Shown one piece after another: positions 33,981 to 43,126 of a stretch of 64,000 nucleotides of DNA (positions are counted from its first letter, which is position 1; every line of letters starts with the position of its first letter). Position numbers and translations under genes: made by a program. The stretch spans positions 2,232,001 to 2,296,000 of the forward strand of contig NZ_CAJGYT010000001.1 of the NCBI RefSeq assembly GCF_904846035.1. Direction: 5' to 3'. Source of the DNA: Psychrobacter aestuarii (GTDB lineage: Bacteria; Pseudomonadota; Gammaproteobacteria; Pseudomonadales; Moraxellaceae). The notes beneath the pieces were generated by a model, which was not told the origin of the DNA, did not search any database, and was given only the letters and a program-made list of their open reading frames with translations.

Positions 33981-36611
33981 ATGTCCAATAACGACACACA
34001 AATTATTGATGCCGCGGTACCTGATGCGCCCGCACACCAGCCTGAACCACAAAAAATCTACCTGCGTGATTACGAAGCGCCAAAATACACGGTAGAGAGC
34101 GTCGCGCTCGATATTCGCTTGTTTGAAGAGGATGCGACGGTCGAAGGGCGTCTGCAAATCAGCCGTGATGCGGCAGGCGATGTGCTGCTTCATGCGGAAG
34201 ATATGGAGATTGAGGCGCTGTACATCGATGATACGCGCGTCGATGATACCGCGTACACGCACAGTGAGGGTCGCCTGATGCTGCATGATGCGCCAGCCAC
34301 ATTTGCGCTGCGTACAGAGGTGCGTATATGCCCGCAGACCAATACCATGCTAGAGGGCTTATATAAAGCGGGTACGGGTGACGAGACCATGTTCGTGACC
34401 CAATGTGAGCCTGAGGGTTTTCGTAGAATCACGCCGTATCCTGACCGCCCTGACGTGCTTTCAACCTTTACCACGCGCTTAGAGGCGGACAAGCGCTATC
34501 CGACCTTGCTTGCTAATGGCAACTTGATAGAAGCGGGTGAGGTTGCGGACGCGCCCGAGCGTCACTACGCCATCTGGCATGACCCGACGCACAAGCCCAG
34601 CTACCTGTTCGCGTGCGTGGTGGCAAATCTGGACGTGCTGAGCGACCATTACACCACGAGTGATGGGCGCAAGGTATTGCTCGAAGTGTATGCCAAGGCG
34701 GCGGACATTGATAAGTGTCATGTGGGTATGCAAGCGCTCAAAGATGCGATGGCATGGGATGAAGATAACTACGGCTGCATTTACGATCTCGACCGCTATA
34801 TGATTGTGGCGGTCAGCCAGTTTAATATGGGCGCGATGGAAAATAAGGGCTTAAATATCTTTAATACCGCGTGCGTGCTCTCCAGTCCCGAGACCACGAC
34901 CGATGCGCGCAGCTTTAATGTCAAAGCGGTCATAGCGCACGAGTATTTTCATAACTGGACGGGCAACCGCATTACCTGCCGTGATTGGTTTCAGCTGTGT
35001 TTAAAAGAAGGTTTTACCGTTTTTCGTGACCAGTCGTTCTCCGCCGATCAGCAGTCAGCAGCCGTGCAGCGTATTGACGATGTGGCGACCTTGCGCGCTT
35101 ATCAGTTTAATGAGGATGCAGGTCCGCTAGCGCACCCTGTACGCCCTGACAGCTTTGTTGAGATTAATAACTTCTATACCACGACGGTGTATGAAAAAGG
35201 CGCAGAAATCGTGCGCATGCTTGCCAATATGCTGGGCAAAGAAAAATTCCGCCAAGGTACAGATGAGTATTTTCGCCGTTACGATGGGCAAGCGGTGACT
35301 GTCGAGGACTTTTTATCAGCGCTGAGCGTTGCCGACGAGCGCGTATTGTCGTTTATCGATTGGTATCGTCAGCCAGGTACGCCTGTGGTGTCAGGGCATC
35401 AAAATTATGATGCCGAGACGCAAACGCTTGAGATTACCTTGACGCAAAAGACGCGCCATGTTGCAGGTTTTGACGCGCCAAAAGCCTTGCCGATTCCTGT
35501 AGCGACGGCTGTTTTTGATAAAGAATCAGGGCAAATCGTCGCCGAAGAGATGCTGCTGCTCGATAAAGAAACGCAGACTTATCGCTTTGACAATATCACA
35601 GGCGCGCCTGTGGTGTCGCTGCTGCGAGATTTTAGTGCGCCTGTACAGCTGAACTTCGATTATCAAGATGCCGATTTGGCGTTTTTATTGACGCATGAGA
35701 CCAATGGCTTTAACCGCTGGCAGGTCACGCAGATATTGGTCAATCGTATCTTGCTACAAAACCATGAGCCTGCGATTTATTTAGAGGCATTGGCAAAAAC
35801 ATTGCCAAACTTGGCTAAAGACGATGCGATGTTGGCCGCGCGCCTGCTCGATATCCCTTCAGCGCAAGAGTTGGCATCGGCGATTAGCACCGATTATGAC
35901 CCAGATGCGGTCAAAGCCAAGCGCGATGGCTTGTACCAGCAAGTGGCGGTGCATTTGGCGGATATGTGGCAGCCGCTCTATGAATCATTGCCTATCACAG
36001 AATATGACGACAGTGCTGAGGCGCGCGGCGTGCGTGCGCTACGCAACGTGGTGCTGGACATGGCATTGACGGCAGGCGTTGATAACGCGGCAGATTGGGC
36101 CGTGCAGCAGTACGAATCGGCGGCGTGTATGACGGAACGCTCTGGCGCGCTAAAAGCGCTAGTGAATCATCAGGTGGCAGGCTACGAGACGCAGCTCAAG
36201 AACTTTTATGAGCGCTTTAAAGCAGATGATTTGGTCATTGACTTATGGTTCAGCGCGCAGGCGGCGTCTGAGCAGGTGCGGGTTGCTGATATCGAAGCCT
36301 TGATTGCGCATACTGATTTTGATTGGAACACGCCCAACCGTGTGCGCTCGGTCATCAGTGCCTTTACCACGCAGCCTGCGGTCTTATGGACGCCTGAGGG
36401 TTTGGCGTTATATACCCAAGCGGTGGCAAAGCTGGACGACAGCAATCCTGTGATTGCCTCGCGTCTGGTGCAAGTGCTGGCACGTTGGTATACCTTAGTG
36501 CCGAGCAAGCGTGAGGTGGCGCACCGTTACCTGCAAGCGCTCAAAGAAAAAGTGCAGTCCAAGCACGTGCGTGAAAGTTTGGACAGTGTCTTGGGGGCGG
36601 CAGACGCCTAA
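33981..36611 (+). CDS. pepN: Aminopeptidase N (M1 family)
   Basis: An 876-residue zinc metallopeptidase of the M1 family that removes N-terminal residues from peptides in the cytoplasm. The exopeptidase motif is GAMEN (about 284-288), the zinc site HEYFHNWTG (HExxH, His320/His324) with the third ligand Glu in LKEGFTVFRDQ, and the Tyr transition-state residue in NFYTTTVYEKGAEIVRML. The length and the QPEPQKIYLRDYEAP start match gammaproteobacterial PepN. Two ATGs, 33975 and 33981, are possible; AGGA is too close to the first, so 33981 is used. It ends at a bidirectional terminator shared with the convergent DAHP synthase gene. Confidence 0.95.
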   Translation: MSNNDTQIIDAAVPDAPAHQPEPQKIYLRDYEAPKYTVESVALDIRLFEEDATVEGRLQISRDAAGDVLLHAEDMEIEALYIDDTRVDDTAYTHSEGRLMLHDAPATFALRTEVRICPQTNTMLEGLYKAGTGDETMFVTQCEPEGFRRITPYPDRPDVLSTFTTRLEADKRYPTLLANGNLIEAGEVADAPERHYAIWHDPTHKPSYLFACVVANLDVLSDHYTTSDGRKVLLEVYAKAADIDKCHVGMQALKDAMAWDEDNYGCIYDLDRYMIVAVSQFNMGAMENKGLNIFNTACVLSSPETTTDARSFNVKAVIAHEYFHNWTGNRITCRDWFQLCLKEGFTVFRDQSFSADQQSAAVQRIDDVATLRAYQFNEDAGPLAHPVRPDSFVEINNFYTTTVYEKGAEIVRMLANMLGKEKFRQGTDEYFRRYDGQAVTVEDFLSALSVADERVLSFIDWYRQPGTPVVSGHQNYDAETQTLEITLTQKTRHVAGFDAPKALPIPVATAVFDKESGQIVAEEMLLLDKETQTYRFDNITGAPVVSLLRDFSAPVQLNFDYQDADLAFLLTHETNGFNRWQVTQILVNRILLQNHEPAIYLEALAKTLPNLAKDDAMLAARLLDIPSAQELASAISTDYDPDAVKAKRDGLYQQVAVHLADMWQPLYESLPITEYDDSAEARGVRALRNVVLDMALTAGVDNAADWAVQQYESAACMTERSGALKALVNHQVAGYETQLKNFYERFKADDLVIDLWFSAQAASEQVRVADIEALIAHTDFDWNTPNRVRSVISAFTTQPAVLWTPEGLALYTQAVAKLDDSNPVIASRLVQVLARWYTLVPSKREVAHRYLQALKEKVQSKHVRESLDSVLGAADA

Positions 36612-36707
36612 ACATCACTGTGCTAGGACAGGATGCGTCTTTGTCGTTAACAACAGGCAAGGGCGCATGCATTCAAGCATAAGATGATAAGTGATAAAAA
36701 TAAAGTC

Positions 36708-36741
36708 AAAAAAAAGCCCATCATACGCGATGGGCTTTTTT
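36708..36741. terminator. Bidirectional intrinsic terminator between pepN and the DAHP synthase gene
   Basis: GCCCATC (36716-36722) and GATGGGC (36729-36735) with a 6-nt loop, flanked by eight A on the left and six T on the right. It serves both convergent genes. Confidence 0.9.
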
Positions 36742-36759
36742 ATGCTTATTCGTCAATCA

Positions 36760-37842
36760 TTAACGGTTTGGCAGTACGTCTTTGATGGTGTCGCGCAAGT
36801 TGTTTAGCGCAGCGACGGTGCTTTCCCAGTCAAGGCAGCCATCGGTGATTGACTTGCCGTATTCTAGCTTGCTGAGGTCAGCGGTTAAGTCTTGGCGACC
36901 GCCTTTTAGATGACTCTCAATCATCAGACCGATGATAGATTTGTTGCCATTGGCGATTTGTTCAGCGACGTTTTGGATGACCATCGGCTGCAAGTAGGGG
37001 TCTTTGCCTGAGTTGGCATGACTTGAGTCAATCATGATTTTGGTGCTGGTCTTGCCTTTTTCTAGTTCGTTTTCTGCTTGGGCAACCGCCGTTTCATCAT
37101 AGTTTGGCTTGCCGTTACCGCCGCGCAGCACCACGTGCGCGTAAGGGTTGCCTTTTGATTTGATGATAGACACTTGACCGTCTGATGACAGACCTAGGAA
37201 GCTGTGACCTGCTTTGACCGCTTGCATGGCATTGACCGCAACCGTCATGCCGCCATCGGTACCGTTTTTAAAGCCAACTGGGCAAGACAAGCCTGAGCTC
37301 ATTTCGCGGTGCGTTTGGCTCTCGGTGGTACGCGCGCCAATCGCTGACCAGCTGATGAGGTCTTGGATGTACTGCGGCGTATTCGGGTCAAGCGCTTCGG
37401 TAGCACACGGCAGACCTTTTTCGTTCAAGTCAATCAATAGCTTACGCGCGGTACGCAGACCTTTTTCGATATCGAAGCTGTCGTTCATGTCAGGGTCATT
37501 AATCAGACCTTTCCAGCCGACGGTGGTACGCGGTTTTTCAAAATAAACACGCATCACGACAAAGATAGAGTCTTCAATCTCTTTTGCCAAGGTGGCAAGG
37601 CGGTCGGCATATTCGTGCGCTGCCTTGAGGTCATGAATAGAGCAAGGACCGATGACCACAAAGATACGCTTGTCTTTACCGTCCAAGATGTTTTGGATGG
37701 TTTGGCGACCTTGTAGCACGGTGTTATAAGCGGCATCAGTGAGGGGCAGCTCTTTTTTAAGCTCGCTTGGGGTAATCAAAGGAATGAATTGTTCAATATT
37801 CACGTCATCAATATCTGCATTATGAGTAGCTGGTGTTGTCAT
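36760..37842 (-). CDS. aroG: 3-deoxy-7-phosphoheptulonate (DAHP) synthase, class I
   Basis: A 360-residue class I-alpha DAHP synthase of the AroF/G/H type. It condenses phosphoenolpyruvate and erythrose 4-phosphate in the first step of aromatic amino-acid synthesis. Key stretches are VVIGPCSIHD (metal Cys), MRVYFEKPRTTVGWKGLINDP (a contiguous landmark near residues 95-115), GARTTESQTHRE, VGFKNGTDGG, LRGGNGKPNY and MIDSSHANSGK. Which of the Phe-, Tyr- or Trp-sensitive isozymes it is cannot be told reliably, so the symbol is a family-level choice. The ATG at 37840-37842 gives the usual start MTTPATHNADIDDVNIEQF; Shine-Dalgarno is weak. The gene is divergent from lpxB. Confidence 0.9.
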   Translation of the reverse strand: MTTPATHNADIDDVNIEQFIPLITPSELKKELPLTDAAYNTVLQGRQTIQNILDGKDKRIFVVIGPCSIHDLKAAHEYADRLATLAKEIEDSIFVVMRVYFEKPRTTVGWKGLINDPDMNDSFDIEKGLRTARKLLIDLNEKGLPCATEALDPNTPQYIQDLISWSAIGARTTESQTHREMSSGLSCPVGFKNGTDGGMTVAVNAMQAVKAGHSFLGLSSDGQVSIIKSKGNPYAHVVLRGGNGKPNYDETAVAQAENELEKGKTSTKIMIDSSHANSGKDPYLQPMVIQNVAEQIANGNKSIIGLMIESHLKGGRQDLTADLSKLEYGKSITDGCLDWESTVAALNNLRDTIKDVLPNR

Positions 37843-37959
37843 GATTATGTATCGTCTAGCTAATGAATAGGAGTAATCCATTATGCGGACAAAACCTGAG
37901 GTTGACAAGGGTTGTCGTGAGTTAATTCCCTGATAACTGGAATGTGAAAAACAAAACTT

Positions 37960-37968
37960 TGTTATACT
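37960..37968 (+). promoter_or_regulatory. Extended -10 promoter element before lpxB
   Basis: TGTTATACT combines a TATACT hexamer with the TG of an extended -10. No good -35 is seen. The leader to the lpxB ATG would be about 45 nt. Confidence 0.4.
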
Positions 37969-38019
37969 TGCTTGTTATTTACCCTCTATCTTGAGTGCAT
38001 CAGACATTAAGAGCCAGCT

Positions 38020-39315
38020 ATGAGCGATTCGACATCATTAACCGTTATGCCTTCATCTGCGCCTGCATCGAATAAGCCTTTGGTCATTGGTATTGTGGCA
38101 GGCGAGGTGTCAGGGGACAGTTTGGGTGCTGATTTTATGCAGCAAATGAATGCGCTGCGTGATGATATTGTGTGGGTGGGCGTTGGCGGCGAGCGTATGC
38201 GCGCTGAGGGGTTGCAGCCTATTTTTCCGTTAGAGCGTCTTGCGGTCATGGGTCTGGTTGAGGTGCTCTCTCAGCTGCCCGATTTGCTGCAAGCAAGGCG
38301 TGAGCTGTTAGAGGCATTCGCACAAGCAAAGATTGATTGGTTCGTCGGTATCGATGCGCCTGATTTTAACCTGCGCGTGGCAAAAAAGCTCAAACCCAAA
38401 GGCGTGTTCTGCGTGCAGTACGTCAGCCCGTCCATTTGGGCGTGGCGTGAGTCGCGTATCCACGGCATTATGGCGGCGACGCATCTGGTCTTGTGTCTGT
38501 TTCCCTTTGAGCTGCCTGTGTATGAGCGCTACGGTCATCCTGCGGTGTGTGTGGGGCATCCGCTACTGCACACGATAGACAAGACGCTGACCACCACGCC
38601 GATTATGCAGCTGCGTAGTGAGCTGGTGTGGCATCACGATGGCTTGCAGCAGTTTTTTACCCAGCGTTTTGATGAGGTCAGTCACTTGATTTGTGTGATG
38701 CCTGGCTCGCGGCGCAGCGAAATCACGGCAATATTGCCGCCGATGCTCGATGGTATTCAAAAGCTGTTGCTGCTCGATGATAAGCTGTGCTTTATTATCC
38801 CGACTGTCGACCAAAACCATCAGTATATCGTGCAGGATATTTTGGATAGCTACCCAGAGTCGGTACAGCGCGCCATCGCGGTGGTCTATGATGCCGCGCA
38901 GCCGACGTTCAGTCAGCAGGCGATGGCGGCGGCAGATTTGATACTATTGGCATCGGGTACAGCCACGCTTGAGGCGCTGCTTTTAGAGCGTCCGATGGTG
39001 GTGATGTATCAGCTGAACAATTTGACCTATCAAATCGCCAAGCGCTTGGTTAAAGTGCCTTATGTGGCGCTGCCCAATATTTTGGCAAAAGAAATGATTG
39101 TCCCTGAGCTGATTCAAGAGCAGGCGAGTGGGGCAAATATCAGCCGCACGGTCAAGCAGCAGCTACAGCCGCGCGCGTATAATGAGCAGTTAGAGGCACT
39201 GGTAGCCACCAAAACGATGCTCGAGCAGCAAAGCAATCATAGCCCAGCGGACAGTGTGGTCGAGGCGTGGTATATGCATAAGCAGCGCAAACAGCGTTCA
39301 GTCGCTAAGCAGTAG
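38020..39315 (+). CDS. lpxB: Lipid-A-disaccharide synthase
   Basis: A 431-residue GT19 glycosyltransferase. It joins UDP-2,3-diacylglucosamine to lipid X to form the lipid A disaccharide at the cytoplasmic face of the inner membrane. Family signatures: IVAGEVSGDSLGADFM at residues 25-40, WVGVGGERM, GIDAPDFNLRVAKKLK, YVSPSIWAWRESRIH, CVGHPLL, MPGSRRSEI, LASGTATLEAL and PYVALPNILA. It is about 45 residues longer than most, from an N-terminal tail and an insert around WHHDGLQQFFTQRF. The start is supported only by a weak AAGAG. rnhB follows 93 bp later; lpxB-rnhB is a common pair, and the two are probably co-transcribed. Confidence 0.94.
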   Translation: MSDSTSLTVMPSSAPASNKPLVIGIVAGEVSGDSLGADFMQQMNALRDDIVWVGVGGERMRAEGLQPIFPLERLAVMGLVEVLSQLPDLLQARRELLEAFAQAKIDWFVGIDAPDFNLRVAKKLKPKGVFCVQYVSPSIWAWRESRIHGIMAATHLVLCLFPFELPVYERYGHPAVCVGHPLLHTIDKTLTTTPIMQLRSELVWHHDGLQQFFTQRFDEVSHLICVMPGSRRSEITAILPPMLDGIQKLLLLDDKLCFIIPTVDQNHQYIVQDILDSYPESVQRAIAVVYDAAQPTFSQQAMAAADLILLASGTATLEALLLERPMVVMYQLNNLTYQIAKRLVKVPYVALPNILAKEMIVPELIQEQASGANISRTVKQQLQPRAYNEQLEALVATKTMLEQQSNHSPADSVVEAWYMHKQRKQRSVAKQ

Positions 39316-39408
39316 TCATCAGCGTACCTGTTTGGTGCCTGTGTGCGGCGCGCTTTTAAGGGTCTCATTATTTTTAATTTTTATCTTATATAGGTGTAGG
39401 GCGTTATT

Positions 39409-40251
39409 GTGTCAGAGTTTTTTACGATAGATATTGATGAAAAAATCACCCATACCACGCATCAAGGCGTGCCCATTGCGCTTGCTGCGCCTGTGACGCT
39501 GACAGGGCGAATGCAGCCTGAGGCAATACAAGATTTTTTTGTGCAAACGCCCAAAGCGCTGCTGCCGATGGGTATCGATGAGGCAGGGCGTGGACCATTG
39601 CTCGGCAGTGTGACCGTAGCCGCTGCGATATTGCCTGCCGCGTGGTCGGGGCTGATTGAAGAGTCGGTATTAAACGGTACGCCGCTGAGTATCTTGACCG
39701 ACTCTAAAAAATTAAGCGAAAAAAAGCGCGATATGCTCTACCCACTGGTGCAGCAGCATGCGCTCGGCTATGTGGTGGCGGACGTGCCTGCGGCAGTCAT
39801 TGACCAAATCAATATCTTGCAGGCGACGATGCTCGGTATGCGCTTGGTGGTTGAGACCTTGATTCAACAGATGGCGAGCAATAACGCCCTCACTAGTGCG
39901 GTGCGCCTGCCGATACTGCAAGCGCTGTTCGATGGCAACCGCTGTCCTGATTTGGACGCACAGCCGCTTACTGCCGTTGGTGTGCCAAGTGAGGCGATTG
40001 TGTCTGAAGCATGGGTCAAAGGCGATGCGCGGCACAGCAGTATCGCCGCCGCCAGTATCTTGGCAAAAGTAAGTCGTGACGCGCAGATGTATGCCTTGGC
40101 AAAACAGCATCCAGAATATGCGATTGACAAGCACAAAGGCTATCCGACCCGTGCGCATCTCGATGCCATTGATACCCATGGCGTCTTGGACGCACATCGG
40201 CGCAGCTTTGGTCCGATTAAGCGCTTATTAACGGATATTAAACCCCAATAA
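39409..40251 (+). CDS. rnhB: Ribonuclease HII
   Basis: A 280-residue RNase HII that cuts the RNA strand of RNA-DNA hybrids, including single ribonucleotides in DNA. The catalytic carboxylates are in [12 protein letters not shown] (Asp57, Glu58), with the following [10 protein letters not shown], the third Asp in [10 protein letters not shown] region and [13 protein letters not shown] at the end. The first ~50 residues are an extension not found in the usual ~200-residue enzyme. The frame begins with GTG at 39409, with AGGG upstream; an internal ATG at 39508 has only a poorly spaced AGGG, so the long form is listed but the start is uncertain. It is downstream of lpxB. Confidence 0.9.
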   Translation: MSEFFTIDIDEKITHTTHQGVPIALAAPVTLTGRMQPEAIQDFFVQTPKALLPMGIDEAGRGPLLGSVTVAAAILPAAWSGLIEESVLNGTPLSILTDSKKLSEKKRDMLYPLVQQHALGYVVADVPAAVIDQINILQATMLGMRLVVETLIQQMASNNALTSAVRLPILQALFDGNRCPDLDAQPLTAVGVPSEAIVSEAWVKGDARHSSIAAASILAKVSRDAQMYALAKQHPEYAIDKHKGYPTRAHLDAIDTHGVLDAHRRSFGPIKRLLTDIKPQ

Positions 40252-40327
40252 TTTGTCAGTAACAATCAACCATAAATCCATAAAAAACAGCACTTTATCA
40301 TAAATCAGGCGACAGTCTTTTTTTGTC

Positions 40328-40355
40328 TTTACATTAAGACATATTGTAGTAATAT
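40328..40355 (+). promoter_or_regulatory. Possible promoter of the CAP-domain lipoprotein gene
   Basis: TTTACA (40328-40333) and TAATAT (40350-40355) are 16 bp apart. Each hexamer has one or two mismatches to consensus. The leader would be about 80 nt. Confidence 0.4.
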
Positions 40356-40444
40356 AGCAAAAATATAGCTACAAGATGTGTAAGCAATAAGGATTGTTGC
40401 CCGCCTCAGTCGCGGTATCTCGCTACCAGATTAAGGAAAGACTT

Positions 40445-41683
40445 ATGATGAATCATCGCTCAGCAATGCAGTACCTCAGTATTATGATTGCCGCTGTATC
40501 ATTGACCGCATGTGGTGGTGGCGGTGGCTCAGACGGTGGCAGCACCGCAAACAAAACCGCGCCGCCGCCTGCTGCGCCAACCCAACCTGCCCCTACCGAC
40601 AGTATCGACTCAGACACCCTCGACCAAGCAAAAAACCTTCCAGACACCACCAGCACCCATATCGCCATCAGCAGTATTGAAAAAGACAACCATCTCAGTG
40701 CAGGTCTGGCAGGTGCTAATGTCATCAGTCTGGCACGCCAAAGCTGCGGGCTGAGTGGGCTAAGCTACGACGACGATTTGGCTGCGATTGCGGTGGGACA
40801 TGCCAACTATATCAAGCACGTGTTTAGCAACAGCCAGCCGAGCAGTTTTAATGCGCACTCGCAGGCGAGTCTGCGCGAAGTGGCGGCCTATACGGGGAGC
40901 AATAACCCGTTTTTTACGGGCATTAATTTTAAAGAGCGCCTGCTGGCAGCGGCGTATCCCAACATGCGCTACGGTGCTGTCGAAAATATTGTCCAGACGA
41001 CCACCAGAAACAGCGCGGGCACAGCGCTTGCACCGCAGTACGCGGCTGCCGATATGGCAACCTCATTGCTGGCAGCGCCTTATCATCTAAAATCGCTGAT
41101 GGGTTTGACGCTTGGGCAAACAGGCTCAGCGATGGTGGCCTACACGCCATACAATACAGACCGCGCGACCAATATCGGCTATGTGTTCGTCAATCTCTCG
41201 GCAGGCAATGCGCAAAGCAGTCAGCAGCCTGCGCCTGATATGGTGACCTATCCTTGTGACGGCGTGACCAACACCACGACCGCCTTATATCACGAAAGCC
41301 CAAGCCCTGTGGCGGGCACAGGACGCGACCTTAGTACCGACCCCATTGGGCAGCCCGTCTATATCCGCCTGCCAGCTGCTACCAGTATCAAGGTCAGCAA
41401 TGTGCGCTTGCATGATGCCAAGCGCAATATTGATGTGCCGACCACGCTACTGGACACGCTGAGCGACCCGCATCCAAACACAGGCTATGCACTAAAACCA
41501 AATGAAGCGTTTATCTTGCCCATCACAGACAACATAAACAGCTGTGAAGGCAAACGCGGCCGCGCAACCAATTGCGGATTGCATGGCAATACCACCTATA
41601 CGGTGAGCTTTGATGTGCTTGTCGATAATACAGCACTCAAACAGCAACGCTTTAACTTCACCACAGGTGCAGTCAGCTACTAA
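40445..41683 (+). CDS. Lipoprotein with CAP/SCP domain
   Basis: A 412-residue lipoprotein. The signal peptide ends in the lipobox LTAC, followed by a Gly/Ser run and a Pro-Thr linker (to about residue 70). The next ~190 residues match a CAP (cysteine-rich secretory, SCP/PR-1) fold: SYDDDLAAIAVGHANYIKH is the helix with the conserved His, SFNAHSQ is the H-x-x-x region, and AVENIVQTTTRN and GYVFVNLS are later strands. The final ~150 residues (IKVSNVRLHDAKRNIDVPT, and Cys pair SCEGKRGRATNCGLH) look like an Ig-like beta-sandwich end domain. Bacterial CAP proteins are mostly of unknown role. The ATG at 40445 has AAGGAAAG in front; a second ATG directly follows. Confidence 0.82.
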   Translation: MMNHRSAMQYLSIMIAAVSLTACGGGGGSDGGSTANKTAPPPAAPTQPAPTDSIDSDTLDQAKNLPDTTSTHIAISSIEKDNHLSAGLAGANVISLARQSCGLSGLSYDDDLAAIAVGHANYIKHVFSNSQPSSFNAHSQASLREVAAYTGSNNPFFTGINFKERLLAAAYPNMRYGAVENIVQTTTRNSAGTALAPQYAAADMATSLLAAPYHLKSLMGLTLGQTGSAMVAYTPYNTDRATNIGYVFVNLSAGNAQSSQQPAPDMVTYPCDGVTNTTTALYHESPSPVAGTGRDLSTDPIGQPVYIRLPAATSIKVSNVRLHDAKRNIDVPTTLLDTLSDPHPNTGYALKPNEAFILPITDNINSCEGKRGRATNCGLHGNTTYTVSFDVLVDNTALKQQRFNFTTGAVSY

Positions 41684-42173
41684 TCAGCGCTGCCATAACG
41701 TGCTATAAAAGTCCTCTATGCGCTCCGTCACCGAGCTGATAATGACCAAGCAGTCATAACCAGCATCGGTGATGGGGCGCTTGTTTTTGCGCGGTTTGGT
41801 CAAAGTGCTGCCACTTACGGCAGCAGGCAGAAAACAGCAGGTAAAATCAAGGGGGCAGTAACGTTCTGACACATTATTTAAATGCCCTCAAACCAAGCTG
41901 ACGGGTTGCATTTAGGTATATTTGGTTTACAATATCCACCCAGATACATAAGTAAATCATGCTTTGTTATTGCCATGCAGTGATTGCGTTAATAATAGGG
42001 GTATATCAGCCCCACGCACACGTTATCAACTGCTAGCCCTGAGCCGAAAATGACCCATTGTCACTATAAGTTTCGGACTATGAGCATGGTATGTAAGGCG
42101 ATGATGCTTGGTATGGGTATATGAACCGATAGATGCCAGTTGTCATGCTATGATGAACCGTTTGTGATGAATT

Positions 42174-42213
42174 ATTAAATCAGTGACATGAGAAAGTATG
42201 ATATTGATTTAAT
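42174..42213. repeat. Inverted repeat upstream of nuoA
   Basis: ATTAAATCA (42174-42182) and TGATTTAAT (42205-42213) are exact reverse complements, 22 bp apart, and extend to 12 bp with one mismatch. Spacing fits two sites on nearby faces of the helix. It is about 200-240 bp before nuoA and may be a regulator binding site. Confidence 0.4.
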
Positions 42214-42317
42214 GATTTGACCTTGCGACACCACCAATCGCTCATCGACGTTGCGATATCAGACGTATTGTCATGATTTATCGCCGCGCCAATAAGCAAT
42301 GATAATTGGCCAACACC

Positions 42318-42337
42318 AACACAGTAAGCTGTGTTTT
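42318..42337 (+). terminator. Attenuator-like hairpin before nuoA
   Basis: AACACAG (42318-42324) and CTGTGTT (42329-42335) with a 4-nt loop, ending in four T. It lies about 75 bp before the nuoA ATG and could act as an attenuator or end an upstream small transcript. The T-run is short. Confidence 0.35.
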
Positions 42338-42411
42338 GTCTGCGTCAAGCACATTATGTGCTCAATGATGATGGCTTATGACACTCGAATGGGTGAGGAG
42401 CGCGTATTATC

Positions 42412-43038
42412 ATGTCTGCCTTTAATTGGTCAGCCGTTGCTTTTATTCTAGCCGCTGTCGGCTTGGTCGTCTTTATGCTTACCGTCCCACGTCTGTTGGG
42501 CGGACGTTCTAAAGGGTCACAAAAAGAAGAAATCTTTGAAGCGGGTGTTGCCGGAGCTGGTAACGCCCGTATTCGTTTGTCTGCCAAATTCTACTTGGTA
42601 GCCATCTTTTTTGTCATCTTTGATTTAGAAGCGTTATATCTCTACGCCTATTCTGTCTCAGTCCTTGAGTCAGGTTGGGCAGGCTATATTGCGGCTGCCA
42701 CCTTTATCATTGATTTGCTCATCGGTCTTATTTATGCCTTAAGTCTGGGCGCGCTCAACTGGGCGCCTGCGGACAAAAGGCGCAAAAAACCCCGTCTGTC
42801 TGCTGCCCCTGCTGGATTTAATCTGGCGGACATCACCCGCTTTGATGGGGTGGACGAGCTGGTCACGGACCCAACAGGGAAAGTACCTGCCCAATCCTCA
42901 GGGCAAATCAATGTCTCAAACAACATCGAAGCCAATCGACGTCACTTAGAAAATATTGATCATATCAATACCACAGGCAACATTACGTCTGTAGATTTTG
43001 CGCAACCTGCTGGCCTATCAGGCAACAAGCTGCGCTAA
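42412..43038 (+). CDS. nuoA: NADH-quinone oxidoreductase subunit A
   Basis: A 208-residue NuoA, a membrane subunit near the quinone site of complex I. It has three transmembrane helices (about residues 8-28, 60-82 and 88-112) and the conserved loop region EIFEAGVAGAGNARIR and the acid-rich FFVIFDLEALYLY. About 90 hydrophilic residues follow the last helix, unlike E. coli NuoA (147 residues). A shorter form of this tail is, as I recall, found in other Moraxellaceae. GGAG lies slightly far from the ATG. It is the first gene of the nuo operon. Confidence 0.92.
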   Translation: MSAFNWSAVAFILAAVGLVVFMLTVPRLLGGRSKGSQKEEIFEAGVAGAGNARIRLSAKFYLVAIFFVIFDLEALYLYAYSVSVLESGWAGYIAAATFIIDLLIGLIYALSLGALNWAPADKRRKKPRLSAAPAGFNLADITRFDGVDELVTDPTGKVPAQSSGQINVSNNIEANRRHLENIDHINTTGNITSVDFAQPAGLSGNKLR

Positions 43039-43126
43039 CGCCCAAAATAAAGCACGATGTACAACGACGATATCGACACGTGGTGATATGGTTGTGGCGT
43101 TGTGCTGAATATAAAGGTTGTATGTT

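Larger units (their letters stand above)
41684..42411. other. Non-coding stretch upstream of the nuo operon
   Basis: About 730 bp with no gene I can support. It contains a GC-rich stem (TGCTGCC at 41806-41812 with GGCAGCA at 41819-41825), an inverted repeat at 42174-42213 and a terminator-like hairpin at 42318-42337, listed separately. A 62-codon minus-strand frame (41684-41872) is not convincing. The nuo promoter must lie here, but no hexamer pair stands out. Confidence 0.45.

Noticed and set aside
41684-41872. 62-codon minus-strand frame after the CAP gene; considered as a transposase remnant
   Set aside because: No recognisable transposase motif and no terminal repeats or target duplication nearby.
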